Origin: UBA10329 sp964500205
GTDB taxonomy: Bacteria; Bacteroidota; Bacteroidia; UBA10329
Direction of reading: 5' to 3'
Assembly: GCA_964500205.1 (NCBI GenBank)
Contig: CAZCNS010000002.1
Coordinates: 1 to 64,000, forward strand
DNA length: 64,000 nt
The notes below the pieces were generated by a model, which saw nothing but the letters and a program-made list of their open reading frames with translations, was not told the DNA's origin and ran no database searches. The position numbers and the translations under genes were made by a program. Below are positions 52,021 through 61,398 of the stretch, one piece after another; positions within the stretch are counted from its first letter, which is position 1, and every line of letters starts with the position of its first letter.

Positions 52021-52102
52021 GACAAAGGCTGGTTAACAGTACAAAGGTAGCCGCTCTGTTGCAGTTGGCGGACCGTTTTCCATTTCCCGATTTCCTCAGA
52101 AC

Positions 52103-54814
52103 CTACTTCTTCGGCTTCCCGAAAATCCCCTTCAGTCTGTCCTCAGCCTCCTTTTTGGCCCTGTCCTCGGCTTCCTTCTTCAGGCGTTCGGCTTCCCTAC
52201 GGGCGCGTTCCTCCGCTTCTTTCTTCAAACGGGCTGCTTCTTGCTCGGCCTGTTGCTTCACCTTATCTGCTTCCTGCTGCGCCTGATTCTTCAGCTTGTC
52301 AGCTTCTTCGCGGGCCTTGCGCTCCAGCTCCTCCTTCTGCTTATTGAACTCGTCCTCGGCCATATTCTTGAGGCTCTCGCCCGCGCTTGCCCCGCCCGAA
52401 CTGCCGAATGTGGGGGTGATAATGGGCTTCGCGAATGTGCCCTTCACCAGAAGGTTAACATCGATCTTGTCCGTGCTACCGAGGTTCACCCCGAATTTGC
52501 TGGCAGCGGACGACAGGCTGCCGATGACCGCCCCCGCCTGTGCCCCGAGGGCGGCAGTGGGCATGCTGGTCTTAACCACATAATCCATCGTCTCATCAAA
52601 ACCGTGGCTGCCAGCGATATTCGCAGCCACCGGCCCGACCTTCGTGTCGAACGGCTCGATGCCCACACGACCGTTCTCGAACTTGAAGCTCAGGTTCACA
52701 TCCTTGAGTTCGGGATTGCGCCGATAGTCGAGTTTGATGACCTCTGTGATCTTGTTCAGCGTCTCTGTGCCGGAGATCTTCAGGCTCTTGGACATGAACC
52801 GTCCGCCACCGTTCAGCGAGTTCAGGTCGGCATCCAGTCCTTTCATCGCTCCTGCTATCTTGAACTGGATGGTGGCCTTGCCCTCCGCCTTTTCCCCGAA
52901 GGGAATTAGTTTTTTCACGGTATTGAACGTACGGAACGCCTCCTTTACCACCACCTCGTTCACATTCAGGTCGAAGTTGAAGGTGGGCTGCTTCTCGTTG
53001 CGCGTGTCGTACGCACCATTCATCGCCACGCTGCCACCGAGGGTGTAGAAGTTGAGACCGCTAAGGTCGGCATGGCCCTCCTTCACGCGGGCAGACCCTT
53101 TTATCTGACCGAGGTTCATGTTGTCGAACAGTATCTGGGTGATACTCAATACCAAAGTGGCATCAAGGTTCTGCGGGATGAGGAACGGCTCGGTGCTCGG
53201 TGCAGTCTCCTCCTGTGCTGCGGGAGTTTCCGTGCCATCGCTCGGCACAATGCCCATCAGCTCGTTAGCATCAATGAGGGTGCTGCTGAGTTCGAAGCGG
53301 CCTTTGAGCATTTCATCCTTCAGGAAATAGCCGAGATAGTTGTCGATGCGGCCCTTGGCCTGAATGTCACTGCGTCCCGCCTTGGCATCGAACGAGGCCA
53401 GTTCGAGGTGGCTGGGCTGGAAGCGGAACTGCGCGTACTTGATGCCCACAGGCACCGCGAGGTCGGCAGTGGCGTACTCGAAGTCAGTGAGGATGATCTC
53501 GCCCTTCGCCAGGAAACGGTCGTACTGCTTGTTGTCCAACCACGACTGGCGGCCTTTAATGTCAGCATCAGCGATCAGGGTACCGTTGATGCGGTCCTCC
53601 TTCGCCAGCGGCATCACATCGGCCAGACTGCCCAGCACGATCTTGCCCTTGAACGCGGCATCGATGTCGGGGTCGCTGGTCGGGGTCTTGATGAGGGCAC
53701 GCACATCGAACGGATTGTCGGCCAGCTGGAAATGGAAGCTGCGCAGGTCGATGACCGTGTTGTCGGCATCACCGCCCTTGTTGTCCACATGCAGGTCGAT
53801 GGCGATGTCCTCCACCTTCTTGGGCAGGTCGGGATACTGGAACGAGGCATCGGCCACCACGAGGTTGAGGTTGAAGGCGGGCAAGGTCTTCTCGTTGTAT
53901 GTACCCTTCACCTTACCGTCCAGCTTGAGGTTGCCTCCCGTCTTCACCGAGTTGAAATCGGTCATGTAAACGGCTGGGATGAGCGAGAGGATCTCCTTGA
54001 AATCGGTCTTGGGCGCCCCGAAACTGAGGTCGAGGTCGATGTCGTCATCATTGGGCATGCCCACACTCCCCTGCCACACGAGGTTGAGGCCGTTGATGCG
54101 CAGGCTGTTGTCTTGCAAGGTGTAGCTGCTGTTCTTGAGATCGGCATCCACTTTGGCCTTCAGTTCCAGCTCTATGCGGCTCAGGTAAGGGATGCCACCG
54201 CTCACCACTGTCAATCTCTCCATCTCCACCTTGGAGTCTATGGCGGTTCGATCGGCAGTGAAATCTCCGCTCAGAATCATATTGAGCGCAGCTGTGGTGA
54301 CCTTGGTGCCGCCCTGTCGGTCATCGTAGCGCAGTTCGAGGTCTTTGATGGAGAATTTCTTCAACTTCACCTGGAATGCGGTCGGCTCGGTAGCGGGCTT
54401 CTCCTCCTGTTTCGCCCCACTCTCAGGCATGATGTCATAGTTGGCCTTGCCATCTTTCAGCACCTGCACATTCACCAGGCCGCTGGCCAGCTGGATGTGG
54501 TTGATAATGGGCGAGCCGTTGATGGCGCTCATCACGTTCACGTCCAGTCCGAGGGTCTTCAAATAGACGAGCGTATCACCCTCAAAATCCTTCACCCCGA
54601 CAAAGGCGAGATTCTCCACCCCTACGAACAAGTCGGGGAAACTTCGGAACAGCGACAGGCTCACATCACTGAAACTCAATCGGGCCCTCAGATTCTTGTT
54701 GGCCTCCTCGATCACGGCCTTCTTGATAGGCTCTTTAAGCACGATGGGCAGGATGATGGCTGCTGCGAGGAAGAGAACGACAATGATTCCGAGGGCGATA
54801 AGGGCTTTTTTCAT
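52103..54814 (-). CDS. AsmA-like protein with long charged C-terminal tail, 903 aa
   Basis: An N-terminal transmembrane anchor (MKKALIALGIIVVLFLAAAIILPIVL) precedes an AsmA/TAM-like repeating beta-groove body (for example LRARLSFSDVSLSLFRSFPDLFVGVENLAFVGV, and a C-terminal AsmA-like part VAANIAGSHGFDETMDYVVKTSMPT). The last ~90 residues are an A/E/K/R/Q coiled tail (REEADKLKNQAQQEADKVKQQAE and similar). AsmA-like proteins bridge inner and outer membranes and are implicated in phospholipid transport; this is family knowledge. The coiled tail is an addition not usual in E. coli AsmA. Confidence 0.88.
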   Translation of the reverse strand: MKKALIALGIIVVLFLAAAIILPIVLKEPIKKAVIEEANKNLRARLSFSDVSLSLFRSFPDLFVGVENLAFVGVKDFEGDTLVYLKTLGLDVNVMSAINGSPIINHIQLASGLVNVQVLKDGKANYDIMPESGAKQEEKPATEPTAFQVKLKKFSIKDLELRYDDRQGGTKVTTAALNMILSGDFTADRTAIDSKVEMERLTVVSGGIPYLSRIELELKAKVDADLKNSSYTLQDNSLRINGLNLVWQGSVGMPNDDDIDLDLSFGAPKTDFKEILSLIPAVYMTDFNSVKTGGNLKLDGKVKGTYNEKTLPAFNLNLVVADASFQYPDLPKKVEDIAIDLHVDNKGGDADNTVIDLRSFHFQLADNPFDVRALIKTPTSDPDIDAAFKGKIVLGSLADVMPLAKEDRINGTLIADADIKGRQSWLDNKQYDRFLAKGEIILTDFEYATADLAVPVGIKYAQFRFQPSHLELASFDAKAGRSDIQAKGRIDNYLGYFLKDEMLKGRFELSSTLIDANELMGIVPSDGTETPAAQEETAPSTEPFLIPQNLDATLVLSITQILFDNMNLGQIKGSARVKEGHADLSGLNFYTLGGSVAMNGAYDTRNEKQPTFNFDLNVNEVVVKEAFRTFNTVKKLIPFGEKAEGKATIQFKIAGAMKGLDADLNSLNGGGRFMSKSLKISGTETLNKITEVIKLDYRRNPELKDVNLSFKFENGRVGIEPFDTKVGPVAANIAGSHGFDETMDYVVKTSMPTAALGAQAGAVIGSLSSAASKFGVNLGSTDKIDVNLLVKGTFAKPIITPTFGSSGGASAGESLKNMAEDEFNKQKEELERKAREEADKLKNQAQQEADKVKQQAEQEAARLKKEAEERARREAERLKKEAEDRAKKEAEDRLKGIFGKPKK

Positions 54815-54853
54815 GGGGTGGTGGTTAAAGCCCTAAAGGTAGTGGGCTGCCTG

Positions 54854-55276
54854 CTATTCCCCAAGTTCCACCTTTCCCACCTCGCGCTCCAGACGGGATT
54901 TGAAATCCTTGATGTCAGGAATGTTCATACCATTTATGAAGCCGAACACACCGCCCCATTCCCATCTCTTGAACTCGAACACATCGCAATCGGTTGTTCT
55001 CACCACTATCCAGCGGTCGGTGGTGTTACTATGCTTTCCCTTGTACCCCACCTGTTCGTGGGTGATGCCTTCGGGATACAGGCCAGCAAGCACATCGAGG
55101 ATGGCTCGGTTCGCTATCGTCCCTGTGCTGCCTGCAACCCAACTATGCCCAGCGATATGAAACAGGCTGTCGAACTTAGTGATTCGCGTAGTCTCATCGC
55201 TTTGAGCAAGGAGTGGCGTGATTCTCAAATGAAGTGTCACAAGTGTGAAGGCAACTATGAAAGTTCTCATTCTCAT
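54854..55276 (-). CDS. Exported hypothetical protein, 140 aa
   Basis: Signal peptide (MRMRTFIVAFTLVTLHLRITPLLAQ), then a small domain (HSWVAGSTGTIANRAILDVLAGLYPEGITHEQVGY, CDVFEFKRWEWGGVFGFINGMN). Not recognised. It is encoded between the symporter and AsmA genes on the same strand, 29 bp from the symporter gene's end. Confidence 0.65.
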   Translation of the reverse strand: MRMRTFIVAFTLVTLHLRITPLLAQSDETTRITKFDSLFHIAGHSWVAGSTGTIANRAILDVLAGLYPEGITHEQVGYKGKHSNTTDRWIVVRTTDCDVFEFKRWEWGGVFGFINGMNIPDIKDFKSRLEREVGKVELGE

Positions 55277-55305
55277 TACTAATTACACGAACACAATTAC
55301 TTCAT

Positions 55306-56700
55306 TTACTTGCTCTCCCCTGCCCCGATGATGGCCGCCACCGCACAATCGCCCGTCACGTTGACCACCGTACGGCCCATATCGAGAATGCGGTCCACGG
55401 GGAAGATGATGGCGATCCAAGCAGGATTCAAACCCACACTCTCCAGCACAAGGATCAACATGATGAGACCCGCGCTGGGCACAGCAGCCGAGCCGATGGA
55501 GGCCAACGTGGCAGTCAGCACGATGGTAAGCTGCTGGGAAAGGTCGAGGTCCACCCAATGGAACTGCGCCAGGAATACTACCGCTACGGCCTGGTAGAGG
55601 CTGGTGCCGTCCATGTTCACCGTGGCCCCGATGGGTAGCACGAAACTGGTCACCTCCTTGCTCACACCGAGGTTCTCGTGAACACATTCCATGGTCACAG
55701 GAAGTGTTGCCGCGCTGCTGCTGGTGCTGAACGCGAGGAACTGCGCGGGCGAGATGGCTCGGTAGAACTCCCTCACATTCAAACCTTTCACCATCAAACT
55801 GGCAAGTACAGGATAGAAGATGAATATCATGAAGGCCAGTCCGAGAGCCACCGCAAGACTGTACCATCCCAGCCCTTTGAAAATGCCGATGACGGCCGAG
55901 GGGTCATCGCCCGCCATCTTGGAGATGACACCCGCAAGCAGCGCAAAGACGAAATAGGGCGCGGCCTTCATCACCATGTCCACCATCTTGAGGAAGACCT
56001 CATTGGCCCCATCTACGAAGGCGATTACAGGCGCGGCCTGTTCTGAAGGGATCAGCAGCAGGCACACCCCGAAGAAGATGCCGAAGAAGATGACCTGCAG
56101 CATAAGCGAGTTGTCGTTCAACGAGAGGAAGATGTTGCTGGGCACCATGTCCACAAGGAATTGGAGCGGACCGCTCTCCTTGGTCTTCCGGGCAGTCTGC
56201 ATCCGTTTCTGTACCATGTCATCGGTCTGCTCGGCAGCAAGGCTTCCTCGCACCTGCCTCACCACCTCCGCGTTGTCCGCAAGGCAGGAGAAGCACTCCC
56301 CGTCCTTCACCCGGTAACCGTTCTCATCGGCCCACAGTTCGTAGCTGATGCGATTCTGGAGCCGCTGGCCCTCATCGAGGAAGGTGCCCGGCTTCATCGT
56401 GTTCACAATGAAAAGTCCCAAAGCCACGGCCACCACTGTGGTGGAGAGATAGATGCCGATGGTCTTGGCGCCCATCCTGCCCAATCGGCCCACATCGGAC
56501 AGTCCAGAGATGCCTTTGATGATGGACAGCAGCACCAGCGGAACCGCGATGAGCTTCAGAAGGTTGATGAAGATGGTGCCAAACGGATCGATCCAGTTGA
56601 TGGTGAAACGACTCCATCCGAAATAACTGGAGACCAATGCGAAGATGACACCGAGAACCAGCCCGATGATTATCCTCCAATGCAGCGCGACCTTTCCCAT
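55306..56700 (-). CDS. Dicarboxylate/amino acid:cation symporter (DAACS/SDF family)
   Basis: 464 aa with eight membrane helices and two re-entrant loops expected. The signature is clear: FSTSSSAATLPVTMECV (serine-rich HP1 loop), LPIGATVNMDGTSLYQAV (NMDGT motif) and a re-entrant HP2 region (GSAAVPSAGLIML), then IFPVDRILDMGRTVVNVTGD. Na+- or H+-driven uptake of glutamate, aspartate or C4-dicarboxylates. A soluble insertion near residues 120-170, with two Cys (GECFSCLAD), is seen in many Bacteroidota members. Confidence 0.95.
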   Translation of the reverse strand: MGKVALHWRIIIGLVLGVIFALVSSYFGWSRFTINWIDPFGTIFINLLKLIAVPLVLLSIIKGISGLSDVGRLGRMGAKTIGIYLSTTVVAVALGLFIVNTMKPGTFLDEGQRLQNRISYELWADENGYRVKDGECFSCLADNAEVVRQVRGSLAAEQTDDMVQKRMQTARKTKESGPLQFLVDMVPSNIFLSLNDNSLMLQVIFFGIFFGVCLLLIPSEQAAPVIAFVDGANEVFLKMVDMVMKAAPYFVFALLAGVISKMAGDDPSAVIGIFKGLGWYSLAVALGLAFMIFIFYPVLASLMVKGLNVREFYRAISPAQFLAFSTSSSAATLPVTMECVHENLGVSKEVTSFVLPIGATVNMDGTSLYQAVAVVFLAQFHWVDLDLSQQLTIVLTATLASIGSAAVPSAGLIMLILVLESVGLNPAWIAIIFPVDRILDMGRTVVNVTGDCAVAAIIGAGESK

Positions 56701-56763
56701 CCAATCAGCTTTGACGGCCGAAAGTAAGGAACGGGGCTTGCTTTAAGGGGAGCACGATTCAGG

Positions 56764-56771
56764 TACATTTG
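56764..56771 (+). promoter_or_regulatory. -7 promoter box
   Basis: TACATTTG, an exact consensus match, 18 nt upstream of the ATG at 56790. It lies at the longer frame's first ATG (56769), which is therefore unlikely to be in the mRNA. Confidence 0.6.
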
Positions 56772-56789
56772 CAACAAAAGATTCATCTC

Positions 56790-57212
56790 ATGGAAAACCA
56801 GGAGAATTTCGGCCAGAAGGCCAAGCGCAAGGTCAGGAACTTCTTCCGCTGGGCGGGAGTCATCATCTTACTTCTGATGGTGGCCATTGGTATGTTCGTG
56901 AGCTACATCCCATACAGTGAGGGAGTGCGCGCGGGAACGGTCTTGAAAGTCAGCAAACGCGGAGTCATCTTCAAAACCTATGAAGGCCAGCTTGACCTGG
57001 AAGCATTCGGGGCTGCCAAGGACAAGAACAACCTTTTCAATCAGGCATTCATGTTCTCAGTACTCGATGAAAATGTGGTGAAAGAACTGGAAGCCGTGTC
57101 ACTGTCTGGTGAGCGCGTGAACCTGCGCTATCAGGAGAAATACATCCCACTGCCTTTCATGGGCGAAACGAAATACTTCGTGATCGGGGTAGAACGCCTT
57201 GGCAGACAATAA
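56790..57212 (+). CDS. Small membrane-anchored protein, 140 aa
   Basis: A basic N-terminus (GQKAKRKVRNFFRW) and one transmembrane segment (AGVIILLLMVAIGMFVSYI) are followed by a conserved periplasmic domain (YSEGVRAGTVLKVSKRGVIFKTYEGQLDL, LRYQEKYIPLPFMGETKYFV). Bacteroidota relatives are often labelled 6-phosphogluconate dehydrogenase by database error; no dehydrogenase feature is present. The start was chosen from the promoter position. Confidence 0.8.
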   Translation: MENQENFGQKAKRKVRNFFRWAGVIILLLMVAIGMFVSYIPYSEGVRAGTVLKVSKRGVIFKTYEGQLDLEAFGAAKDKNNLFNQAFMFSVLDENVVKELEAVSLSGERVNLRYQEKYIPLPFMGETKYFVIGVERLGRQ

Positions 57213-57286
57213 CACTCACATTACGATTACGTTAGCAAACCACTGCTTAAATCGATGAGACGTAGATTTGGTGGAAATTAACGCCA

Positions 57287-59077
57287 ATGAAACTACTCGG
57301 ACTTCTTCCAGCCGTTCTGCTCATCGCTTCGTGCGTAACGGATACTATTGCGCAGCGCGTCACCCACGGCCCAGTGGTAGGAGCGGCCACGCCCAACAGC
57401 GCACGGGTGTTCGTGCGCACTTCTGAAGCTACGACTTTCGAGCTGCAACTGGACACGGACGAGAGTTTCAACGCACCACTCTCCTTTCAAGGGGAGACCA
57501 TTGCGGAGCGAGACACCTCTACCATCATCGACATTGAAGGTCTGGAACCGTACACCAAGTATTTCTACCGAGTGATGATAAACGGAGAGGCCGACTCGCT
57601 GGATGGCCATTTCCGAACTTTTCCTGAAGAGGGCGAGCGTGGCAACTACAAATGGGCCGTTCTGAGCTGTCAGGAGTTCGGTACTTACAACGCCTTCAAC
57701 GCGCTGGTGGAACAAGCCCCTGAACTTGTGCTTCACACGGGCGACTGGACCTATCCCGACTATCAGTTCCCTGGTGATTGGCGACTGGACTGGCAGACCT
57801 TGCAGGCATCTTACCGCAGACGCTATTCCGAACAGGAGCCCAATATGCCCCGCCTGATACGCAGCACGGTGTTCGACTACGTGGTGGACAACCATGACGG
57901 CATCTGGGCCAAGACCAACATGATAAGTGTAGGCTACTCCGAGAATCCTGACGGCACGGCCAACAATGTCCACAATATCTATCCTACCCCGGAGGGTGCC
58001 TTTGAGAACATGATGGCCGCCTACGGTGAATACTTTCCACACTATCCGCTGGTAAATCCGGAAGATGGCATGTACCACAGCTACCGCTACGGCAATGCTG
58101 AGGTGTTCTTCATTGATGCACGTAATTGCGGCAATGGGCTTGACAGCACTTTCCGTTTCGATGAGGCAGAGAACCGCTGGTACTTCGACCCGCGTCCAGG
58201 TCAGACCATGCTGGGCGCACAGCAGCTCCAGTGGCTCAAGGACGGACTGGCTGCCAGCACGGCAGACTGGAAATTCATCGTCAGTCCGGTGATGTTCAAC
58301 CGCCAGTTCCGCAAGGTGATGGATGTGGCTATGGGCCTGCAGCAATTTGTCTTCGACCTTGGTGGCGAGGTGGGTACCGGTTTCCGCCTTGCCAATGCCA
58401 TCGCGGTGAACTTCACCGGATTCAAAGAGGAGCAGGACGGCCTCTACGATTTCATCGAACAGAACAACATAAGGGATGTCATTGTGCTGAGCGGACACAT
58501 GCACACCAACGTGATGGACGATGGTGCCAATTCTTATCTGCCGGAACTCAACACAGGTCCAGTGGCAGGTTTCGGTCCCGAGCTCACATGGTATATCGAC
58601 TCAGTGATGCAATTGCTTGGCATGGGCACCGTGAAAGACTCCCTTTGGAACGGAGGCGGGCAGGGCGTGAACAACACGAACTTCAAGAGCGGTTTCGGAC
58701 AGATAGAACTCTTCGGCAACGACTCTGCAAGGCTCTGCATCATTGATGAGGACAACATCACCGTGAGCTGCATGACCCTGCTCCACAGCACTAATCCGCT
58801 GCATGTGCCCAATGAATTGAAAAAGAGCATGTGTGTGATCGAGGCGGTCTTCCCCAACCCAACAGACGGGAATCTCAACCTCCGCTTCTGCGAGAGCTAT
58901 GTTCCGCGGAAGCAGGACCGATACTGCGTACTTGACATTGCAGGCCGTTCCCTTTATCCGTTCAAAGGCTATCAAGGAGGTCAGATCGATACATCTCACC
59001 TGCCCGCAGGCAACTATCTGCTGGTGTATGACCACGGAGACGGAGTTCAGACGCTGAGGTTCTCAAAGTCTGATTGA
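57287..59077 (+). CDS. PhoD-like alkaline phosphatase/phosphodiesterase with T9SS sorting domain
   Basis: 596 aa. Signal peptide (MKLLGLLPAVLLIASC...TIAQ; a Cys near position 16 could also be a lipobox). An N-terminal FN3-like domain (~25-110: VGAATPNSARVFVRTSEATTFELQLD) and a calcineurin-like metallophosphatase domain with LHTGDWTYPD, YVVDNHDGIWAKTN, VFFIDARNCGNG and VLSGHMHTNVM metal ligands. The C-terminal ~75 residues are a T9SS domain (EAVFPNPTDGNLNLRFCES, LPAGNYLLVYDHGDGVQTLRFSK). Predicted to be secreted and to act on phosphate mono- or diesters for phosphorus supply; no Pho box was searched for. Confidence 0.92.
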   Translation: MKLLGLLPAVLLIASCVTDTIAQRVTHGPVVGAATPNSARVFVRTSEATTFELQLDTDESFNAPLSFQGETIAERDTSTIIDIEGLEPYTKYFYRVMINGEADSLDGHFRTFPEEGERGNYKWAVLSCQEFGTYNAFNALVEQAPELVLHTGDWTYPDYQFPGDWRLDWQTLQASYRRRYSEQEPNMPRLIRSTVFDYVVDNHDGIWAKTNMISVGYSENPDGTANNVHNIYPTPEGAFENMMAAYGEYFPHYPLVNPEDGMYHSYRYGNAEVFFIDARNCGNGLDSTFRFDEAENRWYFDPRPGQTMLGAQQLQWLKDGLAASTADWKFIVSPVMFNRQFRKVMDVAMGLQQFVFDLGGEVGTGFRLANAIAVNFTGFKEEQDGLYDFIEQNNIRDVIVLSGHMHTNVMDDGANSYLPELNTGPVAGFGPELTWYIDSVMQLLGMGTVKDSLWNGGGQGVNNTNFKSGFGQIELFGNDSARLCIIDEDNITVSCMTLLHSTNPLHVPNELKKSMCVIEAVFPNPTDGNLNLRFCESYVPRKQDRYCVLDIAGRSLYPFKGYQGGQIDTSHLPAGNYLLVYDHGDGVQTLRFSKSD

Positions 59078-59155
59078 TGAACTCCCACTGGCTTTAGCCG
59101 TGCATGTCCAGTCTTTTCAACGGAAGTACCGATGCGAGGTCTTAACTTGGCGGCC

Positions 59156-59989
59156 ATGATCGCCATAGGCCAATACAACACCCTTGAACTATTGCGCATC
59201 ACCAGTGTAGGCGCATTCCTCGGTGATGACGAGGGCAACGACCTACTGCTCCCCACCAAGTGGATCCCACAAGACTCAAGCATTGGCGACCGCCTCGAGG
59301 TCTTTGTTTACACCGACTCCGAGGACAGGCCAATTGCAACCACGCTCACACCCCATGCCGTTGTCAACGAGTTCGGCTTCATGCGTGTGAATCAGGTGAA
59401 TGATGTGGGCGCGTTCATGGACTGGGGCATTGAGAAAGACCTTTTTGTGCCCTACCGTGAGCAGCGCATGAAGATGCAGGAGGGCCGCAGCTATGTGGTG
59501 TACCTCTACTTCGACATCTCCACTGGCAGGGTGGCCGCGTCCAATCGCCTCAACCGCTTTCTTGACAATGAGCAACTCACCGTGCAGGAAGGCGATGAGG
59601 TTGCACTTTTGGTGTACGAGCGCACCGACCTCGGCTACAAGGTGATTGTCAATCATCTGCACACAGGTGTGATCTACGCCAATGATGTTGTAAGACCGCT
59701 GAATGTCGGAGAGAAGCACACAGGCTACATCCGTAAAGTGAGAGAGGATAATAAGCTCGACATCAGTCTGCAGCCCATCGGCTATGCGGCTGTGGAACCC
59801 AACAGTCAATTGATACTCGACCGGCTGAAGGCCAGCGGTGGATTCCTGCCTTACACAGACCGCACCGACCCTGAGGTAATCCGAGCAAAGCTGGGCATGA
59901 GCAAAAAACTCTTCAAGAAAGCCATCGGCAGCCTGTTCAAGGATAGACGCATCACCATTGCCGATGATGGCATCCGCCTGACCCCCTGA
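59156..59989 (+). CDS. CvfB-like RNA-binding protein (S1 domains)
   Basis: 277 aa from ATG 59156, the start that fits the family N-terminus (IGQYNTLELLRITSVGAFL). Order: two S1-like domains (~1-65 and ~75-135: VVNEFGFMRVNQVNDVGAFMDWGIEKDLFVPYREQ), a third (~150-215: GEKHTGYIRKVREDNKLDISLQP) and a C-terminal winged helix (SKKLFKKAIGSLFKDRRITI). CvfB proteins bind RNA and affect virulence or post-transcriptional control in Firmicutes. A TAACTTGG box (59143-59150) ends 5 nt before the start, another leaderless arrangement. Confidence 0.88.
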   Translation: MIAIGQYNTLELLRITSVGAFLGDDEGNDLLLPTKWIPQDSSIGDRLEVFVYTDSEDRPIATTLTPHAVVNEFGFMRVNQVNDVGAFMDWGIEKDLFVPYREQRMKMQEGRSYVVYLYFDISTGRVAASNRLNRFLDNEQLTVQEGDEVALLVYERTDLGYKVIVNHLHTGVIYANDVVRPLNVGEKHTGYIRKVREDNKLDISLQPIGYAAVEPNSQLILDRLKASGGFLPYTDRTDPEVIRAKLGMSKKLFKKAIGSLFKDRRITIADDGIRLTP

Positions 59990-60020
59990 ATCTTGGGGCG
60001 ACTCCTCGGCAGCGCTCCCG

Positions 60021-60028
60021 TATCTTTG
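60021..60028 (+). promoter_or_regulatory. -7 box directly upstream of mtaB
   Basis: TATCTTTG, an exact consensus match, ends 6 nt before the ATG at 60035. Confidence 0.6.
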
Positions 60029-60034
60029 CCGCCC

Positions 60035-61345
60035 ATGGCAAACACGGTCGCTTTTCATACCCTCGGCTGCAAACTCAATTTCGCGGAAACGAGCACTATT
60101 GGCCGTCAACTTCGCGATGCCGGTTTCGAGAAAGTGGACTTCAGCGAAAAGGCCGATGTCTATGTGATCAATACCTGCTCGGTGACCGACAAGGCCGATG
60201 CCACCTGTCGCAACATCGTGCGCCAAGCGTTGCGTTCAAATCCTGATGGCTTCGTAGCGGTGATCGGCTGCTACGCCCAGCTCAAACCCGAAGAGATCGC
60301 CTCCATACCGGGTGTGGACATCGTGCTGGGAGCCAACGAGAAATTCAACCTTCCGGCATACCTCACCGACCTGACCAAGCGGCCCGAGGCGGGTGTTCAC
60401 AGTTGCGAGGTAATGCAGGTACGTGACTTCGTGCCCGGCTATTCTGCCGGAGACAGGACGCGGACCTTCCTCAAGGTGCAGGACGGCTGTGATTACTTCT
60501 GCGCATTCTGCACCATTCCCCTTGCACGAGGCCGAAGCCGCAGCGAGAATATCGCGAAGACAGTGGAGGCAGCGCGCGATGCCATCGCCACGGGAGTAAA
60601 AGAAATCGTGCTCACCGGAGTGAACATCGGTGACTTCGGTACCGGCACTAAAGAGACCTTTCTTGACCTTATCCGACAACTGGACACACTGATAGGCCCA
60701 GTGGAACGGTTCCGCATCTCCAGCATAGAACCGAACCTGCTCACTGACGAAATCATCAGTTTCAGTGCGTCTTCGAAGCGTTTCGTACCGCATTTTCACA
60801 TCCCGTTGCAAAGCGGAAGCGACCGCATACTCAAGGCCATGCGCAGGAGATATGATTGCGCGCTCTATGCCAACCGCATCCGTCATATCACAGAACTGAT
60901 GCCCAACTGTTGCATAGGCGTGGATGTGATCGTGGGTTTCCCGGGCGAGACCGAGGAAGAATTCCGCGCCACTTACGACTTCCTCAATGAGCTACCAATA
61001 AGCTACCTCCACGTGTTCACGTACAGCGAAAGGCCCGACACCACGGCCTTGCGCATCACGGAAGGCATCGTACCGATGAGCGAGCGCAAGCGCAGAAACA
61101 GGATGCTCACCATTCTGAGTGAAAAGAAGAAACGGGCATTCTACGAACGATTTATCGGAAATGTCAGGCCCGTGCTATTTGAACAGGAGGACAAGGACGG
61201 GATGATGCAGGGCTTCACGGATAATTACCTGCGTGTGGCCTTGCCGTTCGACCCGTCTTTGGTGAATAGCATCGTTCCAGTGAATCTCGCAAACATTGAC
61301 GCCAGCGGAGTCTTCATCGGGCGAATAATGGAGACCGTGGCCTGA
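60035..61345 (+). CDS. mtaB: tRNA (t6A37) methylthiotransferase MtaB
   Basis: 436 aa from ATG 60035; the extension back to 59993 contains the promoter. The UPF0004 domain has Cys12, Cys48 and Cys79 (LGCKLNF, VINTCSV, VIGCYAQL) for the auxiliary cluster. The radical-SAM domain has CxxxCxxC (Cys152, 156, 159 in DGCDYFCAFCTIPLARG). A C-terminal TRAM-like region follows (RPVLFEQEDKDGMMQGFTDNYLRV). Motifs VNIGDFG and HIPLQSGSDRIL fit MtaB (not MiaB or RimO). It converts t6A to ms2t6A at position 37 of tRNA for ANN codons. Confidence 0.95.
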   Translation: MANTVAFHTLGCKLNFAETSTIGRQLRDAGFEKVDFSEKADVYVINTCSVTDKADATCRNIVRQALRSNPDGFVAVIGCYAQLKPEEIASIPGVDIVLGANEKFNLPAYLTDLTKRPEAGVHSCEVMQVRDFVPGYSAGDRTRTFLKVQDGCDYFCAFCTIPLARGRSRSENIAKTVEAARDAIATGVKEIVLTGVNIGDFGTGTKETFLDLIRQLDTLIGPVERFRISSIEPNLLTDEIISFSASSKRFVPHFHIPLQSGSDRILKAMRRRYDCALYANRIRHITELMPNCCIGVDVIVGFPGETEEEFRATYDFLNELPISYLHVFTYSERPDTTALRITEGIVPMSERKRRNRMLTILSEKKKRAFYERFIGNVRPVLFEQEDKDGMMQGFTDNYLRVALPFDPSLVNSIVPVNLANIDASGVFIGRIMETVA

Positions 61346-61385
61346 GATTGGAGTAGAAAACGGTGATCTTTAGTATTTCAGGAAC

Positions 61386-61393
61386 CACCTTTG
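61386..61393 (+). promoter_or_regulatory. -7-like box directly upstream of the hydrolase gene
   Basis: CACCTTTG (one mismatch to TAnnTTTG) ends 5 nt before the ATG at 61399. Confidence 0.5.
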
Positions 61394-61398
61394 CGGCC

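Noticed and set aside
53072..55282. 736-codon plus-strand frame
   Set aside because: Antisense to the AsmA-like gene and its neighbour, which have a membrane anchor and family features.
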